From contig NC_089429.1 in NCBI RefSeq assembly GCF_026210795.1, positions 3,906,001-3,970,000 on the forward strand: a stretch of DNA of 64,000 nt. Reading direction: 5' to 3'. The notes beneath the pieces were generated by a model. That model was not told the DNA's origin. It worked only from the letters and a program-made list of their open reading frames with translations, and searched no databases. The number at the start of each line of letters is the position of its first letter. Within the stretch, counting starts at the first letter, position 1. Below, piece after piece: positions 21,340 to 33,552 of this stretch. The DNA is from Rhizophagus irregularis. Its lineage: Eukaryota > Glomeromycota > Glomeromycetes > Glomerales > Glomeraceae. The position numbers were made by a program, and so were the translations under genes.

Positions 21340-21535
21340 ACATATTAATATGTGTATTATAATATCCTAGGACATATTAATTAATAGATTATAACGTCCT
21401 AGGACATTAATTAATAGATTATAATGTCTTAAGACATATTAATTATTAGATTATAATATCCTAGGACATATTAGTCTTGAACAAGTAGTGTCCTAAAACA
21501 TATTAATATATTAATATGTCTTAGGACACTACTAT
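21340..21535. repeat. Palindromic repeats around GTCCTAGGAC
   Basis: Four units of about 35 bp combine the self-complementary CCTAGG or CTTAAG core with ATTAATTAATAGATTATA. They end in a 50-bp near-perfect hairpin (21484-21533, arms AGTAGTGTCC...GGACACTACT). Confidence 0.6.
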
Positions 21536-21540
21536 TTTAT

Positions 21541-22050
21541 TATAGTATAATTACCTGGCCTCTCTCAAAATCTCGTTCTAAATTCGCGATAATATCTTTG
21601 GCCAGTACGCGTTCACAGCCGCCGCCCAGGGTTACCATTACGATAAAGGACATAGTTCTAAATATCAAAATCAGTTTGAATATTCGATAAATACATTTAA
21701 TTTATATGAATGTAATTTTATTTATTTACTTACATGGTAATCCCTGACGAGGTTCCTCCACTTTTAGCTGCATTGTTGCCCAGAAACCCTCGTTCTAAAT
21801 ATTCTATTTATTCTGATTCAATTAAATGGATTGGTTAATTTGAATTTAAATTCTTTCTTAAAGAAATTATAGATATTAGTTATATGAACCTATTGGCAAC
21901 AGAGTCCCAAAAATCATGGCGGCTTCTACCATTAATATTGTGGTAGGCGCGGTTTCTGTTCTTGGCGTATGTCAACAAGTTCGTCCATCATAGCCCAATT
22001 CTAATGGACGTTATAATGGGAATGACGTGAACGTGTGTGGTGAAGCATTA
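21541..22050 (-). other. G/C-richer island, possibly exons of an unidentified gene
   Basis: This stretch is clearly less AT-rich than its surroundings. On the minus strand a block at about 21738-21796 (LGNNAAKSGGTSSGIT) ends in GTAAGT. A second block at about 21545-21652 begins after TTTAG and, if spliced to the first, reads MSFIVMVTLGGGCERVLAK. The joined frame is open, but no family is recognised. A plus-strand reading from ATG 21919 is also possible. Treat as a hint only. Confidence 0.25.
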
Positions 22051-23400
22051 TTAGATTTGATTTGATTTTTATAATTTGATTTTGGGATGAGTAAAAATTT
22101 GAAAGAAAGTCGTAAAATGTCACTTTAAATAAAATTTGAACAATACCTCTTTGGTTTGATTTTATTTCTCGTTTCAATTAAAATTTAATTTATTAGACTT
22201 TTCATCATTAAACATTTTAATTAAATCTCATGCGGATATGGATTATCTAAATATAAATATGATTAAATCAAAAAATAAAAAAAATCTTAATTTGATTTCA
22301 ATTAAAAATAATTGAAAATCATGTATATGTTTAATTGTTTTAAATATAAGGCAATTTCTATTTGTACACGGGGTGTTTAAACACGGGTCATATTAGTAGA
22401 TTAAAAACGGCATTCAAAACCTCCTTTAATGCCTTAAGTAAATTTGCAGAGCAGGTGAAAATACATATATTTATCTGTAATATAATAAGAATAAAAAGTA
22501 AAAGAGTATAATGTCGGTAGCATTCAATTTCAAATTAAAAAACAAAAAATTAGTCTATTAAAAATTATATTTATATGACCCGTGTACAAACACCCCGTGT
22601 AAACTTAGAAATTTTCTAAATATAAATATCAATATATCATATTTAAAAAAAACAATTTATTATTAGCACATTCTATTGAATTTTAAATATTTCGCATACA
22701 TTTCTTAAAAAAATTAATTTTTTTTTAATCAATTTAATTTAATTAAAAATAATTGAAAATCATGAATTATTTTAAATATAAATATCAATATATCACATTT
22801 AAAAATAAAACAATTTATTATTAGCACATTCTATTGAATTTTAAAAAAATCAATTTTTTTTTTAAAAAAAAATCAACAATATATCATATTTAAAAATAAA
22901 ACAATTATATTCTGATTAAATATTTTGTGTACATTTCTTAAAAAAATCATAAAAAAAATCTTGTACATCGTACATGCAATTACTAAATATCATCCCCTTG
23001 TAATAAATAAAAAATTATGCAACACAAATTCAACACAAATTTAACACAAATTTAACAAATTTAACGAAATTTGGCCAAAATTAATAATTTTTTACCAGAA
23101 TTATCAATACAAATTGAACACAAATTGAACACAAATTTCAGTCACAATTTATTTATGTCACACCCGCTGTATGATGTACATGATTTTTTAAAATACAGAT
23201 TTCCGTAATTTTACGATATCGTATTTTCTGGCCAATCAAAATTAGGCTAATCCTTGCATATAATTTAATCATTTAATCATGCATGCGTTTTTTGTCTTAT
23301 TTATTTTTGTCTCTTATTTCTTTATTCTTTTGTTCAATATTTTTAATTTTTTGTCTCTTCTTTCTATTATTTCTTTAATTATATACAATATATTTACATA
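22051..23400. other. AT-rich non-coding region
   Basis: Only low-complexity A/T tracts and short repeats (TTTAAAAATAAAACAATT; CAACACAAATTTAACAC at about 23020-23130), apart from the MITE at 22367-22599. No gene is seen. Confidence 0.5.
22367..22599. mobile_element. Short MITE flanked by TA
   Basis: CACGGGGTGTTT at the left and AAACACCCCGTG at the right are perfect inverted ends, continued by ACACGGGTCATAT. TA lies on both sides (22365-22366, 22600-22601). 233 bp, no coding capacity. Confidence 0.8.
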
Positions 23401-23414
23401 TATTTCATAATTTA

Positions 23415-23905
23415 TTGCTTTGCAGATATAGAAATATTTGTTTATTAATACTAATTATTTTCATTTTTTTTTACTTCTTTATTACTTTGTGTCGTAATAC
23501 TAACAATAATATCCATGTTTCCTTTATTCCTTTTTACTTGTACTTTAATACTAATGATACTAACAATACTAACAACATGTTTGTTTTTTCCTTTCTCTTT
23601 ATTTCTTTATTCTTTTGTTCAATTACTTTGCAGGTATATAAATATTTATTTATTATTACTAATTATTTTAATATTAACGCGTTTTTTTACCTCTTTGTTA
23701 CTTTATGTCATAATACTAACAATACTATCTACGTTTTCTTTATTCCTTTTTACTTGTACTTTAATACTAACGATAATATCCATATTTCTTTTACTTCTTT
23801 TACTGTTTCTTTAACTCTTTTTACCTTAATACTAACAATAATAACAATATTTCTTTTATCTTTATATCTAATACTAACGTTACTCTCTTCTTTTTACGTC
23901 TAATA
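23415..23905. repeat. T-rich tandem duplication of about 206 bp
   Basis: The segment beginning near TTTGCAG at 23421 is repeated from about 23627. Both copies contain TATTCCTTTTTACTTGTACT and AATACTAACAATA words. Long open frames here are a by-product of low complexity (Phe/Leu/Ile/Tyr-only translations) and are not taken as genes. Confidence 0.55.
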
Positions 23906-24059
23906 ATATTGTTACTTTTTACTCTTTCTTTTTTTTACTTTTATGTATTCTGTATATATTAATAAATACTTGTAATTTTTTATGGTTTAATAAAATTATA
24001 TCTAATAAAACATACATTATATAAACTTATAGTACAGAAAATGAAGTATTATTTATCAA

Positions 24060-24500
24060 AATATTTTGAAATATTACGAAATATTAAGTTGTGTAAAATT
24101 ACAGAATATTACGAATCATTAAATTATGGAGCATTACGCATCATAGAATTTCGAAATATTTTAAAAAGTTGCGAAGTATTACATAGTAAAATTACGGAAT
24201 ATTACGAATCATAAAATTATGAAGCTTTGCATATAGTAATATTTCAAAATATTTTAAAAAGTTACAAAATATTACGCTTACGCAAACCTGCGGTAGGTCT
24301 GAAAATTTATGAAATATTATGTAAAATTACGAAATATTGCGAACCGCAAAATTACGGAATATTACAAATCGTAAAATTATGAAGCTTTGCATATCGTAAT
24401 ATTTCAAAATATTTTAAAAAGTTACAAAATATTACGCTTACGCAAACTTGCAGCGGGTCTGAAAGCTTACGAAATATTATGATGTGTAAACTTGCGCAAC
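24060..24500. repeat. Tandem repeats of AAATATTACG units
   Basis: About three units of 120-170 bp share ATTACGGAATATTACGAATC, GAAGCTTTGCATATCGTAAT and TTACGCTTACGCAAAC. No gene is seen here or in the following 200 bp. Confidence 0.55.
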
Positions 24501-24708
24501 TTTTTGCACTATATAATTTCCTGATGTATATGAAAGATAACAACTACCTTGGATTCATAATCTATTTACATAAATATTAAATTTAGATATATTTAACAAA
24601 TATTTAAATTTATTTGCAACTTTACCTTCAAGATTATTCAAGTAAATAAATTCTCCACTAGTTTGTTTTGCATTACGGGAGTAAAACTAAGAACAATCAA
24701 ACCTAATA

Positions 24709-25110
24709 TGGTGCGGCGCATCTATACTCATCAACAGTCCAAAAATTTATTTTAGGCCGATCTTTACCAAATTAAGTAATAGTTTAGCCTTATTTGGTAA
24801 CATCCCCATTGATCATTGCGTGATTTATTAAATTAGATTTACCTGATTGGCTCAAATCGTAATCACGTGGAAAATTGATTCCAAAATTTCACTATTTTAC
24901 ATAGACTTATATAAAAAATACTCCAACTTAAAAAGCTAATAACTTTTAATCTATAAAAGTTAGAGGAAATTAAATCCGATAGAATGAAAGAGAATCCTTT
25001 AATCTATAATTGTATCAGTTTACTTTTTCAGTTTAACATAAAATTTTAATGAGTTATTGAAGTTTAAAAATACCCAATTTTCATTTGATGAGTATAGATG
25101 CGCCGCACCA
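24709..25110. mobile_element. MITE with perfect 25-bp inverted ends flanked by TA
   Basis: The left end TGGTGCGGCGCATCTATACT and its exact complement at the right continue for 25 bp. TA is present at 24707-24708 and 25111-25112. 402 bp, non-coding. It lies at the 3' side of the decayed minus-strand gene remnant. Confidence 0.85.
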
Positions 25111-25575
25111 TAGTAAAAAATTTTTTCCCTTAGTATTAGCGTGGGCTATAGCAACATTTAATGCTTGTTTAGCAGATTCCTTTGCTTTTAATATGATGGT
25201 AGGAAACATCTGAGATTAATATCAATCATATGAACTTCTGCAACTTTGAATAGTAATATCCATAACTGCTAATGCATTTTGCATTGCATGATGATTATTA
25301 CCACTTGCCAAAGCTGCTTCTACAATAAGATGTGAAAAGCTGATCCCCTTAGATTGATTAAAATATGAATCCATATCAATTGTAATATTAAAACCAACAC
25401 AAGATATGTGATAAGATTTATTTTGGAGATTGGTATTATAACAATGGCTACAAGAATAGAAAAACACAAGAGAAAGGTATTATTCCATATCTATCAAGAT
25501 TATAGATCCTATTTTTTTTCATCTAAAATTTCATTTACTGACGTTTTTATTCTTTCAGATTTTTGGTTTCAAATA

Positions 25576-27124
25576 CAGTCAACTCTCTTTATAGTCACAC
25601 ATTTGGGACAGTCCATATTTGGTGATTATAAAGAGATGTGACTATATAAAAAATTTCTTATATTAGTATATCATAATTCCGGCCAAAAATTGACATAATT
25701 TTGGCCAAAATTATACTTAAAACTTTATTGTATCGTAACTCCTCCAATATTAATCGTAAAGAGATGATCTTACCGCCATTCGATTCGTCTTGATGAGACG
25801 GTTCTAATGGTATAAAATACATCGAAATCCAATCACTAGATTAATTTCCGAAATTAAAAAAATATTAATGGTTTTTGTGTAATAACTCTGCCAATATTGA
25901 TCCTAGAGAGACGATCTTACTACCATTCGATTCGTCTTGATGCGACGAATCTAATGGTATAAAATACATCGAAATCCAATCACTAGATTAATTTCCGAAA
26001 TTAAAAAAATATTAATGGTTTTTGTGTAATAACTCTGCCAATATTGATCCTAGAGAGACGATCTTACTACCATTCGATTCGTCTTGATGCGACGAATCTA
26101 ATGGTATAAAATACATCGAAATCCAATCACTAGATTAATTTCCGAAATTAAAAAAATATTAATGGTTTTTGTGTAATAACTCTGCCAATATTGATCCTAG
26201 AGAGACGATCTTACTACCATTCGATTCGTCTTGATGCGACGAATCTAATGGTATAAAATACATCGAAATCCAATCACTAGATTAATTTCCGAAATTAAAA
26301 AAATATTAATGGTTTTTGTGTAATAACTCTGCCAATATTGATCCTAGAGAGACGATCTTACTACCATTCGATTCGTCTTGATGCGACGAATCTAATGGTA
26401 TAAAATACATCGAAATCCAATCACTAGATTAATTTCCGAAATTAAAAAAATATTAATGGTTTTTGTGTAATAACTCTGCCAATATTGATCCTAGAGAGAC
26501 GATCTTACTACCATTCGATTCGTCTTGATTCGACGAATCTAATGGTATAAAATACATCGAAATCCAATCACTAGATTAATTTCCGAAATTAAAAAATATT
26601 AAATAGTTTTTAAGTAGTAACTCCGTCAATATTGATCATAGAGAGATGAGCTTACCACCATTCGATTCGTCTTGATGAGGCGATTCCAACGAGCTATTAA
26701 TCGTCTTTTTACAATCACTAGGTACCGAGATATTTAGCAAAATGTTAAATGGCACAGTAAACGTAAATCAAGGAATATAATAATGCCGATGCTTAACATT
26801 TTGTTGAATAACTCATCAGCCAGTGATCGTAAAAGGATAAAACTACCACCATTCGATTCGTCTCAGTGAGACGATTCTAACAAGCTATGGTGCATCTTTG
26901 TACGATTATTAGATGCCAAGTTATTTAATATATTCTTTATATAACTGTGATTATAAACAATTCTTTTTAATATAAGATTTTTGAGGATAGGTGTGATAGT
27001 GACTATAGATAGATTGTGACTATATAGGATAGATTTTAATAATAAAGTGTTTTGAACATTCAACTGGTGTGACTATATAGTAGAATGTGACTATAATGGG
27101 AGTGACTATAGAGGGAGTTGACTG
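25576..27124. mobile_element. pogo/Tc1-like non-autonomous element A
   Basis: Left end CAGTCAACTCTCTTTATAGT; right end complementary to CAGTCAACTCCCTCTATAGT. TA flanks at 25574-25575 and 27125-27126. The subterminal parts carry repeated GTGACTATA words, plausible transposase-binding sites. The interior holds five 147-bp tandem repeats. It has no transposase. It is the same family as the element at 30666-39487. Confidence 0.8.
25882..26616. repeat. Five tandem 147-bp units
   Basis: Unit starts (ATAACTCTGCCAATATTGAT) lie at 25882, 26029, 26176, 26323 and 26470, exactly 147 bp apart. The first four look identical; the fifth has one change (GATTCGACG) and diverges at its end. Each unit contains the hairpin ACCATTCGATTCGTC...GACGAATCTAATGGT. 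Degenerate single copies flank the array. The related element B has only one such copy. Confidence 0.85.
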
Positions 27125-27907
27125 TAGTCTTATCATTCAAATTGGATTTTTTATTTCAAATTTTGCAATCTTAGCTTTTAATCATTTAATATTATGATTG
27201 GCATTATACTGTATAATGCTAATTTATCTTTTTCATGCATCACCATAAGAGTTTGTGTGGATTCTGAAAAAATATTTTTTCCATTTTCATTCAATTTTAT
27301 TCCATGAATAATAGGATTTTCTTTATTGCTATAAATTTTTTCAAGTTCATCACTTTTTTATTTAAGGCTATGAACCAAAGTTTTTTCCTTTTTAACCTGA
27401 CTTCGATGGAAAAAACAATTAGAAAAAACCTTATGAACTGTTTTTTGTAGCATTTCTATAATGATAGGTTCATTAAGTCCTAATACTGAAGTATGTGAAA
27501 TATTCTTTAAATTATAATATTTCATCATTAAATGAAAACCTAATTTTTCTTGACCTTGAGCAATACTACAATTAGTAAAAGTAAAATCCTTGCCAAATTC
27601 TTGCCAAAAAAATTGCAAAAAAATCTCTTTTCTTTTAATAGAAAGTTTGAAAAACCTCTTTCCTAAAGAAGTATACACAGTATAGCCCAGCAATAATGGA
27701 ACTCATGAATTTTCATCAAAAGCATTATTTTATAAATGTATATATCCAACATTTACGTTTTGTCTTTGAGTTTGTTCAAGATTATAATGAAAGTTTTTTT
27801 TATTGAAAATTCTGATAACTCTTTATAAACTTTTATTTATCTGTTGGTAATTTTTATAGTTGGAAGGATTTTATTGAATAAGAAGCTAATACCAGGAATG
27901 TGACATA

Positions 27908-28064
27908 TGGGAGGTGGTCAGTAGAAAAGGAGAAAATCCAAATTTTGGTCAAAATTTTTTTTATCAGTTTACTTTGCCAATCATGATCATGGAAACAAAA
28001 TTAGCTTAATAACCAAAAATCTTAAAATTTTTGAATTTCCCCCTTTTCTACTGACCACCTCCCA
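27908..28064. mobile_element. 157-bp MITE flanked by TA
   Basis: TGGGAGGTGGTCAGTAGAAA at the left and its exact complement at the right. TA at 27906-27907 and 28065-28066. The arms continue imperfectly for a further 20 bp. Confidence 0.85.
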
Positions 28065-29300
28065 TATATAAATTTTATTATACTGTACATTTTAAATAAT
28101 AACAGTCACCGGAAATATCATATGCAGATCATTTCTATAATAAATCGATTTTGTGTAATATTGATCTAACAACTTTATTTTGTAATTAACCGTCAAATTC
28201 TTATGTACTATGCTTGTGTAAATTACAAAATTTATAGATAATCATGTGTTCTATTAATTTCTATCGTCACTTTCCATTTAAGTAATTTTTTTTTTTATTT
28301 CATGTAAAACCACCTTAAAAAAGTGGTTTTTTTGAGATTGAAGTTGAGAAAAAGAGAAAAATATACTTTTGACGATGATAATATATGCAAAATCACGAGA
28401 AGAAAATGTTTTTCTAAGTTAATAATGGTGGTTGTCTAAGCAGCTTTTGCGTAAAATATAAAAAATCAAATTTTTTCTATTATAGAAAGCATTTTTAATA
28501 CTAAAGACAAAAAAAAAAATAATAAAGCCTCATTTTTTTATGAATTATTAATATATTCTTGTATTTATGACTCTTTTAAATTATATTTGCTGATTATAAT
28601 AGTATTTGCTTATGCTAATTTCACTAATTTCTCTTTAAGTGAGCCAAAATTTATTAATGAATTTGGAATTTTTTATTCTTTTAACTCAGAATTTTTGTTT
28701 AAGGTAAGTTTTGTGCGATGATTTTTGATTTATAATGATAAATATTTCGATCACTAATTTATTTTTCGTTATATAGATTGAATAGATAGGCAATTTCTTC
28801 AATGATGTTAATTTTTGTAAGTTGATTAATACTAAAGTATTATTATTATTTTTTTCATGTTACTGTTACTTTTTTTGTATCTTATATATAGGTTCATTTG
28901 TCTTTTTTTTTATATAGGTTGAATAATAGTTAAAAATCATTTCTTAATGATTTTTGATTTTCGTGATGTCAGATGGATCAGGTGAAAAAAATGTAATTAT
29001 TTATGTGTGTTAATTTATTTTTTTGAAAATCAATTTATTTTTAATTTATATTTACTTATATAGATTATTTTTTTTTTCATGTATAATGGAAATTTCATTA
29101 TCTTTTTAACGCAAATCAAAATATTTCATACGTCATCAAAGAAATCAATTTTATTAGTCTTACAGTATTATGGTAATTGTAATGTTATTAAAATTGTATT
29201 ACATTAACTATTTAATTATTTTAATAAAAAATTTTTAATATTTTAATTAAAAAATGATTTTTTTTTTCATAATAGTGGGTAGTAGGTACGGGTAGGCATG
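28065..29300 (+). other. AT-rich region with possible splice signals
   Basis: An open stretch from about 28523 to 28703 ends ...EFGIFYSFNSEFLFK at a GTAAGT (28704). TTATATAG follows at about 28773-28780, and another GTAAG near 28817 precedes TATATAG near 28918. It may be a small multi-exon gene with a hydrophobic segment (YLLIIIVFAYANF), but downstream frames contain stops. A hairpin AAACCACCTTAAAAAAGTGGTTT sits at about 28306-28330. Confidence 0.2.
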
Positions 29301-31482
29301 GTAGTTTGGAGTTCAAGTGTTAGTTGTTTCTTCCTCACTTTCTCCTTCTCCTTTTCCTTGTTCCACTTCCTTTTCCACTTCCTCTTCCACTTTCACTTCC
29401 TCTCTCTCTCCCTCTCTCTCTCCCTTTCCTTTTCTCCTTTTCTTTTTCTTCTCTCATTTCTATTTTCTTTTCCTTCTTCATCTTAGTAATATCAGCAACT
29501 GTAACACGTATAATATTTCTTGCTCTTCTACCAACAGTTGTATAATGTTCTGTTAACAAAATTTCTTGATTTACTATTGTTTATAATCTTTTAATTCCAA
29601 TATCATATGCAGTAACTAATTGATTAACTCCATCATCATTTAAATTATTACAGAATTCAAATACTGGATTTTCAAGAGGATTTTCAGACTCAAAAGCGTT
29701 AATCAATAAATGTGCGAGTTCTCAAATCTTTTCCTTTCGAGATTGAACATTATGTGGACGAGAACTTTGAACAGAATCTCCAATGTAATCACAAATCAGC
29801 ATTTCTGTTCGCTCCTTTTCTAGTTGTGTAGCTTTTATTTTTAATTTTAATTCTTCCCCATCTGTTGGAATTCTTATTACGTTTTGTTTTACAAACGTTA
29901 CCTCAAATATTTCTAACGCTTCGTCATATGCAAAAAAATGTCCAGGGCTCGTTAAATTAACAGATGGTGCTATATGAAGCATTTTACGAAGTAAAGGATC
30001 ATTTTCTATACAATATATATGATATGTTATAGATCTTGCATAATTGGATTTACCAGCAACAGGAAACAAAGGTGAGAAAGCTTTTAAACTTTCATGTTGT
30101 AGATTGAATATTCCCTATCGAATTCCAAACCAATGTGCACGCCAATAGCTAGCCCATTGAAAATACAAATACCAAACTTTTACAAAATTATTTTCTTCAC
30201 TTAAAATACTATCTAACATTTGTTTTTTTTTTTTTAATATATATATAAATTGCAATTCCCACAGAAATCCAAATTAATTCCAACACTTTTGAAGTTGCTC
30301 TGAAGTCTACACCCTTTTCCAATTTATTTAAAAATCATACACCTAATATTCCTGCCATGTTGAATATCCCATAACCTGAAAAAATTGTAATTAATGTCAT
30401 CATCATGTCTTTATTTGTATGCCACTGCCCAAGAATCATTTTTGTTTTTTGATTTGTTTTACAATAACTAATACCTCGTCTAAATATTGCTTCATCAGCA
30501 ACTACATTAATATTTCCATTATTTTCCATACCAATTTCAGTTAAATACATCCTTAGGCATTTATCTACAGCAGAATCATTTGATAGTGGATCTCCAGCAT
30601 TAAGAATTATAACATTGGGAGGTGAAAGTTTAGAACCAACTTCAAAATGGGTCATAATTTGAGTACAGTCAACTCTCTTTATAGTCACACATTTGGGACA
30701 GTCCATATTTGGTGATTATAAAGAGATGTGACTATATAAAAATTTCTTATATTTGTATATCATAATTCCGGCCAAAAATTAACATAATTTTAGCCAGAAT
30801 TATACTTAAAACTTTATTGTATCGTAACTTCGCCAATATTAATCGTAGAGAGATGATCTTACCGCCATTCGATTCGTCTTGATGAGACGGTTCTAATGGT
30901 ATAAAATACGTCGAAATCCAATCACTAGATTAATTTCCGAAATTAAAAAAATATTAATGGTTTTTGTGTAATAACTCTGCCAATATTGATCCTAGAAAGA
31001 CGATCTTACTACCATTCGATTCGTCTTGATGATACGAATCTAATGGTATAAGATACATCGAAATCCAATCACTAGATCAATTTCCAAAATTAAAAAATAT
31101 TAAATGGTTTTTAAGTAATAACTCCGTCAATATTGATCACAAAGAGATGAGCTTACCACCATTCGATTCGTCTCGATGAGGCGATCCCAACGAGCTATTA
31201 ATCGTCTTTTTACAATCACTAGGTACCGAGAAATCTAGCAAAATGTTAAATGGCGCAGTAAACGTAAATCAAGAAATATTATAATGCCGATGTTTAACAT
31301 TTTGTTGAATAACTCGTCGGCCAGTGATTGGAAAAGAATAAAACTAAAAACAAAAACAAGAACTCTCTCCCGTTCTGCTCACTTGACAATATTTACGAAA
31401 AAATAAAAATTTTTTTTCGGAGTTTTTTATTACTTTTTCTTTATAATTTCTTTATTTTAGATAACTACTCGACACTTTACAA

Positions 31483-33503
31483 ATGGGTAAAGATAACAAA
31501 AAGAAAAATAACCAGTCTAACAAAGATACTACATCTAAACGTCCTGCCTCTAGCTCTCCAACTGGCAACGTTTCTGGTCAAGGTTCCTCTATGTCTGGCC
31601 CTTCGAACACTCCACCTTCGACCACCTCTACTAATAAACGTACCAGAGTCAGTGCTGACGACTCTGTCATGGATGTTGATAAACCTCTCACGCCTCCTGG
31701 CCCTGTTGAGACAACTTCCGCTGAGATACCTTCTCAACCCGATACCTCCTCTCTCGATGCTTCGCAACACGCCCCTGCTAACAACAACGATAAAGGCAAA
31801 AGCCCTGAAATTACTCCCGCAGTCTCCTTCCCTGAACGTGCTGCCTCTCCGGACGCGTCCCAAGCTGCAGTACAATCTCAACCTACACTTTTCTACGCCT
31901 CGGCCGCTCCTAATGATGTCAATGGCTTTTGGAATCACTTCGCTTCGAACCGTGATGCGTGCGACGCAGTTGATTGACAACTTTCCTTGTTCTCCTCTTA
32001 TGGTAGTCGTGCCACGTGTAGTGGATCCAACGATTTGAAGAGGATCATCGTACATTTCCGAAAAAAGGATGATCTAGACAAAGCCACAGCCTCCCCTATA
32101 GATTCTTTGTTTGGTTTGCATTTCCATGCATATGACCCCCAGGCTATTAAGGCAGATGAACACGCGCGTACCCTGGTGGTTACCGATATCCCCCTTTTTC
32201 TAACTGACGCTCTTTTGCGTAGTACCTTTTCTCGTTACGGCAATATTACTCGTTGCCATACCCGTTTATCTAAACTTTATCGTACTGCATACATTACCTT
32301 TGAATCTACTGGTGCTTTACAGAACCTCGACTCTACCTGGGGCGTCCTTTGTGGAGGACATTGTTTGCGTATCTGCCCCGCTACTTTCTCACCTGAATAA
32401 CGCGCTGAAAGACGCGCTTATGTTGCTTTACTTGCCGGTCTCCCGCGTGGCACTATAGTGGTCGATCTTGCTGAAATTGCCGATGAAATTTCTGCTAAAT
32501 CTATCAATGTTCCCTTCTCTATGAATTCTTACAATCCCAAACCTTACGCCTATTGCCATTTTGCCTCGAAACGGCTATGGAAAATGCTAAATCTATTTCA
32601 TGTGCCCTCAAGAAAGTTGGCCTTACCTGGCATTCTCCGGATGAAGTCACTTCTCTTTGTCATCGATGTGGTCGCCCTAATTGTAACCCTGATCGATGTG
32701 GTTCTTCATCTAGACCTAATCGCCCTTCTCGCCCTTGGCAATCTAATGATAAATTACGTGCTTTATATAATAAGCATCTACCTCCTTCTCATCCTGCTAA
32801 ACGACATAACCGTTTTGCCCGCCCTGATAACAATAATGATGGACAAAGCCGTACCAATGCTTCTCGCCATCGTTCTAAATCCAGACCTAACAACCGACAA
32901 CAATCTCGTTCTCGTTCTCAATATCGACCATGGAATCGCGACAATCTTAATAACAACAATAATAATCAACGTCGTGGTATTCCTGATGCAAATGAACTTG
33001 ATCACTATGCTGATGGCATGGATGTTACATACCCTGCTCCTCCTACTGTGCTTACTGATTGGAAATCTATTGGTGCTGCTCTTAAAAAAGTAGTTGAAGA
33101 ATTAGCCCTTCTTACCACACAATTTGCTACCATGAACAGCCGCATCACTAATTTGGAATCTGCTATGGCTGCTCGTGCTCCTATTCCTGGCCCTTTTGTC
33201 ACTAAACCTCCTTCCTACATCCCTTCCTCTATGCAAGGATGGGATGATACAGTGAATCGAAATGATAATAATATCCTCGTTGATGTTAATTCTCCTCCTT
33301 TGCAATCAACAAGTGGTTTTTCCCCAATTCCTCATTTTGCTCCCATTCCACCTTCTAACGTCACCCCTTCCTCTCCTATTGATATGGAACAGCGACTCTC
33401 CTCTCTTTCTGACACTGTTGCCTCTTTGGCTGGCTCGATTAAAGAAGGAATCCAACAAAACAACCTCATCCTAGCTCGGCAACAAGGCCAAGCTAATCAA
33501 TAA
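31483..33503 (+). pseudogene. LINE 1 ORF1 (RNA-binding, zinc knuckle)
   Basis: The ATG at 31483 opens a Lys/Ser/Thr/Pro-rich head. After TGA 31975-31977 the frame continues into an RRM-like domain (RTLVVTDIPLFLTDALLRST, TAYITFES). After TAA 32398-32400 it continues again, then shifts near 32570 into LTWHSPDEVTSLCHRCGRPN (knuckle CHRCGRPNCNPDRC). An Arg/Ser/Asn-rich region and a C-terminal helical part follow, to TAA 33501-33503. LINE ORF1 proteins bind the element RNA. ORF2 starts 49 bp downstream. The two stops fit TGG/CGA to TGA and CAA to TAA. Confidence 0.7.
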
Positions 33504-33552
33504 TTGTTCTCTTTTTCCCTCTTCTTTATTACCGATTTATCAGGGTGTAATA

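Larger units (their letters stand above)
25113..27880 (-). pseudogene. Decayed lineage-specific gene, interrupted by element A
   Basis: Two coding-like stretches flank the transposon at 25576-27124. Upstream on the minus strand (27880-27130) the frame reads LGYTVYTSLGKRFFKLSIKR, then WQEFGKDFTFTNCS and NLKNISHTSVLGLNEPIIIE, with scattered stops. Downstream (25467-25113) it reads CVGFNITIDMDSYFNQSKG and ALASGNNHHAMQNALAVMD. The Cys-x2-Cys start of the latter (YSCSHCYNTN) may be a zinc site. I recall neither name nor function. Stops and frame changes are too many for a precise model. Confidence 0.35.

Noticed and set aside
23415-23903. Open frames of 162 and 99 codons
   Set aside because: Low-complexity T-rich tandem duplication; the translation is almost only Phe, Leu, Ile, Tyr and Thr, and two overlapping frames are equally open.
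25882-26616. Regular array considered as CRISPR
   Set aside because: Units are identical along their whole length without variable spacers, and lie inside a eukaryotic transposon.
29298-29556. Overlapping plus-strand open frames
   Set aside because: Mirror of the Arg/Glu/Gly-rich minus-strand tail of the DUF6589-like gene; purine/pyrimidine asymmetry opens several frames.
31477-32055. 192-codon minus-strand frame rich in Arg
   Set aside because: Antisense shadow of LINE 1 ORF1.
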